Origin: a virus
Length of the DNA: 31,077 nucleotides
Virus record (IMG/VR): IMGVR_UViG_3300006754_000078
Location: 1-31,077 of that record
Strand: one strand, 5' to 3'
Position 1 is the stretch's first letter. The number at the start of each line of letters is the position of its first letter. Shown piece after piece: positions 29,855 to 31,077 of the stretch. Below the pieces are notes generated by a model. That model was not told the origin of the DNA, searched no databases, and saw only the letters and a list, made by a program, of their open reading frames with translations. The translations under genes were made by a program, and so were the position numbers.

Positions 29855-30112
29855 GTGGAAACAAGTCGAGATATTAGAGTAGGAGATTATGTAAGGTGGC
29901 TATATCCAATGGGATATATAGACATGCAAAAAAGGGAATATTCCTACGGACTGGTGATGGATGCGAGATTTGAAAAAGACATGGACGGGAGAATAATTCT
30001 TCTGCTTGACTCTGGATACAAGCAATCCTTTTGGCTTTCTTTGGATCTGTTGGTGGAATTGGGGGAACTGCAGGTATTGAGGGTTGGGCAGTGGCAAGAT
30101 GTCCGACAATAG
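29855..30112 (+). CDS. Small barrel-like protein, paralogue of the next gene
   Basis: 85 residues. DIRVGDYVRWLYPMG at the start, YSYGLVMDARFEKD, then IILLLDSGYKQSFWLSLDLL. This matches the next protein segment by segment (GDYIRW; WEYALVLEV; LRILKNGQSDWIFNFELF), so the two are tandem duplicates that have diverged. The pattern suggests an SH3/KOW-like small barrel. The GTG start has only a weak ribosome site (AGG). No catalytic residues are visible; a binding or scaffold role is likely. Confidence 0.6.
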   Translation: METSRDIRVGDYVRWLYPMGYIDMQKREYSYGLVMDARFEKDMDGRIILLLDSGYKQSFWLSLDLLVELGELQVLRVGQWQDVRQ

Positions 30113-30401
30113 GGCAACAATCGGCAAAATCAAGAGAGGTGATTATATTCGATGGAAGCCTCTTCCTCTGGAATTGATATATGGGCATGACTATCGCGGA
30201 CTTCCAGGTGATGAGAGTAAGTGGGAATACGCTCTCGTACTTGAAGTGCTGGAGAGTCCACGAAATGAAGCGATGCAGCCGGGACTGCACTTAAGAATAT
30301 TAAAGAATGGACAGTCTGACTGGATATTTAATTTTGAACTCTTTAGATATATTGAAATAATTGGCGAACATAAGAAAGGGCGACAAGATAGTCGAGACTG
30401 A
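30099..30401 (+). CDS. Small barrel-like protein, paralogue of the previous gene
   Basis: 100 residues (from ATG 30099; an in-frame TTG at 30084 has GAGG before it and is the alternative). IKRGDYIRWKPLPLELIYG begins the same barrel as the preceding protein, with a loop insertion (RGLPGDESK) before WEYALVLEV, then LRILKNGQSDWIFNFELFRYI. It overlaps the preceding gene by 14 bases and ends 37 bases before the aminotransferase. Loss of function is not indicated; both copies keep the core. Confidence 0.58.
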   Translation: MSDNRATIGKIKRGDYIRWKPLPLELIYGHDYRGLPGDESKWEYALVLEVLESPRNEAMQPGLHLRILKNGQSDWIFNFELFRYIEIIGEHKKGRQDSRD

Positions 30402-30438
30402 AACTAGTTATGGGAAACCAATAGAAAAGGAAGAGTAG

Positions 30439-31077
30439 ATGGGCAACGACGCATTCAAGAAAGTCCCGATGACGGGAGTTATTTACGCCAACGGCAAAGC
30501 AGCAAAGTTGGGTTTCTATCGTGGAAACAAAAATTGGGTAACGATGGCTCAGGGTCAAGCAGAAACAGGTATGTTAGAAGGTGGAGTCGAGAGAATAGGC
30601 AATATCCCAGTGTCTGAACTAGACCAGGAATACGCACCAGTCGGAGGGCTAAAAGAACTACGCCAAGCCATAGCAGAGATGTACAACGAACTCTATCGCC
30701 AAGACAAGGAACACAAGTTCACCTTTGAAAACATTTCCGTCGCAGCAGGAGGAAGGGCGGCACTAACTCGCCTCTTCGCCTCTATCGGACGATGCAACGT
30801 CGGACACTTCCTTCCAGACTACACAGCCTACGAAGAACTCCTAACAACATTCGCAGACTTCAATACAATTCCCATTATGCTCAAGCCAGAAACTGGCTAC
30901 TCGTTCACAGTTGATGAACTAAGAGAAGAAATACAGGGCAGAGGGCTATCTGCACTGCTTGTAAGCAACCCTTGCAACCCAACAGGTGCCGTCATTGCTG
31001 GCGAAGAACTGAAAGGTTGGGTAGATGCAGGGCGAGACTTAGACTGCTCTATTATCTTTGACGAGTTCTACTCTTCA
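30439..31077 (+). CDS. Fold-type-I PLP aminotransferase, N-terminal 213 residues (runs off right edge)
   Basis: Reads from ATG 30439 (GGAAGAG upstream) to the window end without a stop. Residues 80-105 have the strand SVAAGGRAAL of the aspartate-aminotransferase fold (substrate/cofactor loop GGRAAL). SNPCNPTGAVIAG (near 182-194) holds the NPTG signature, and IIFDEFYSS at the end carries the Asp that binds the PLP ring nitrogen. The catalytic Lys lies beyond the window. The family includes aspartate-, alanine- and aromatic-type transaminases and C-S lyases; which one this is cannot be told from half a protein. A PLP enzyme is unusual in a phage and could feed amino-acid or sugar metabolism. 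Confidence 0.86.
   Translation, partial: MGNDAFKKVPMTGVIYANGKAAKLGFYRGNKNWVTMAQGQAETGMLEGGVERIGNIPVSELDQEYAPVGGLKELRQAIAEMYNELYRQDKEHKFTFENISVAAGGRAALTRLFASIGRCNVGHFLPDYTAYEELLTTFADFNTIPIMLKPETGYSFTVDELREEIQGRGLSALLVSNPCNPTGAVIAGEELKGWVDAGRDLDCSIIFDEFYSS

Noticed and set aside
1-31077. CRISPR arrays, tRNA genes, insertion sequences, attachment sites.
   Set aside because: No regularly spaced direct repeats, cloverleaf-like sequences, transposase genes or terminal inverted repeats were seen on reading both strands; a tRNAscan run would confirm the lack of tRNAs.

Overview
The window looks like part of the genome of a large tailed bacteriophage (Caudoviricetes, probably a large myovirus-type phage or megaphage), most likely with a Gram-negative host. 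All supported genes lie on the + strand. They are tightly packed, with many ATGA/TGATG stop-start overlaps, and no gene-free stretch exceeds about 135 bases. Phage hallmarks are an endolysin, a phage-type Dam methylase, a ClpP-like protease, a chaperonin pair, replication and nucleotide-metabolism genes, and many small proteins without bacterial counterparts. Several predicted lipoproteins with lipoboxes point to a host with an outer membrane. I could not identify the host or match the window to a named phage. No tRNA, CRISPR array, IS element or attachment site was seen.

Layout. (1) 1-5700: the C-terminal end of a probable DnaB-like replicative helicase, a B12-dependent (class II) ribonucleotide reductase, a zinc-knuckle miniprotein, a GroES-like co-chaperonin, and three linked genes: a cytidylyltransferase-like enzyme, an unknown protein, and a sugar-nucleotide-transferase-like protein. 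(2) 5700-12400: a bacterial-type family C DNA polymerase (DnaE-like, PHP domain apparently intact), a small helical protein, dUTPase, a probable restriction endonuclease overlapped by a DNA methyltransferase, and a phage Dam-like methylase. (3) 12100-17850: an IMPDH/GMP-reductase-family enzyme, small DNA-binding proteins (ribbon-helix-helix-like and sigma-region-4-like), a very acidic protein, a ClpP-like protease, an endolysin and a PD-(D/E)XK nuclease candidate. (4) 17850-25560: GroEL, an XhlA/holin-like protein, several small unknown proteins, a 792-residue unknown phage protein and a zinc metalloprotease; the last two share an N-terminal motif resembling a head-targeting tag. (5) 25550-28560: an envelope cassette of lipoproteins, including a trypsin-like protease and a von Willebrand factor A (VWA) protein. 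(6) 28600-31077: small barrel-like paralogues, a cupin, and the start of a fold-type-I aminotransferase that runs off the right edge.

Regulation. The replication/metabolism half carries a recurring promoter type close to the host sigma-70 consensus: TTGACA, 16-17 bases, then an extended -10 (TGn TATAAT or TATATT). I found nine candidates, four of them with a perfect TTGACA and TATATT. One -35 box lies inside the loop of a terminator hairpin. Two clear terminators close the blocks at 14.7 kb and 22.0 kb. Together the genes describe a phage that brings its own replication core, dNTP supply, protein-folding and proteolysis machinery, DNA modification, lysis and envelope-modifying functions.
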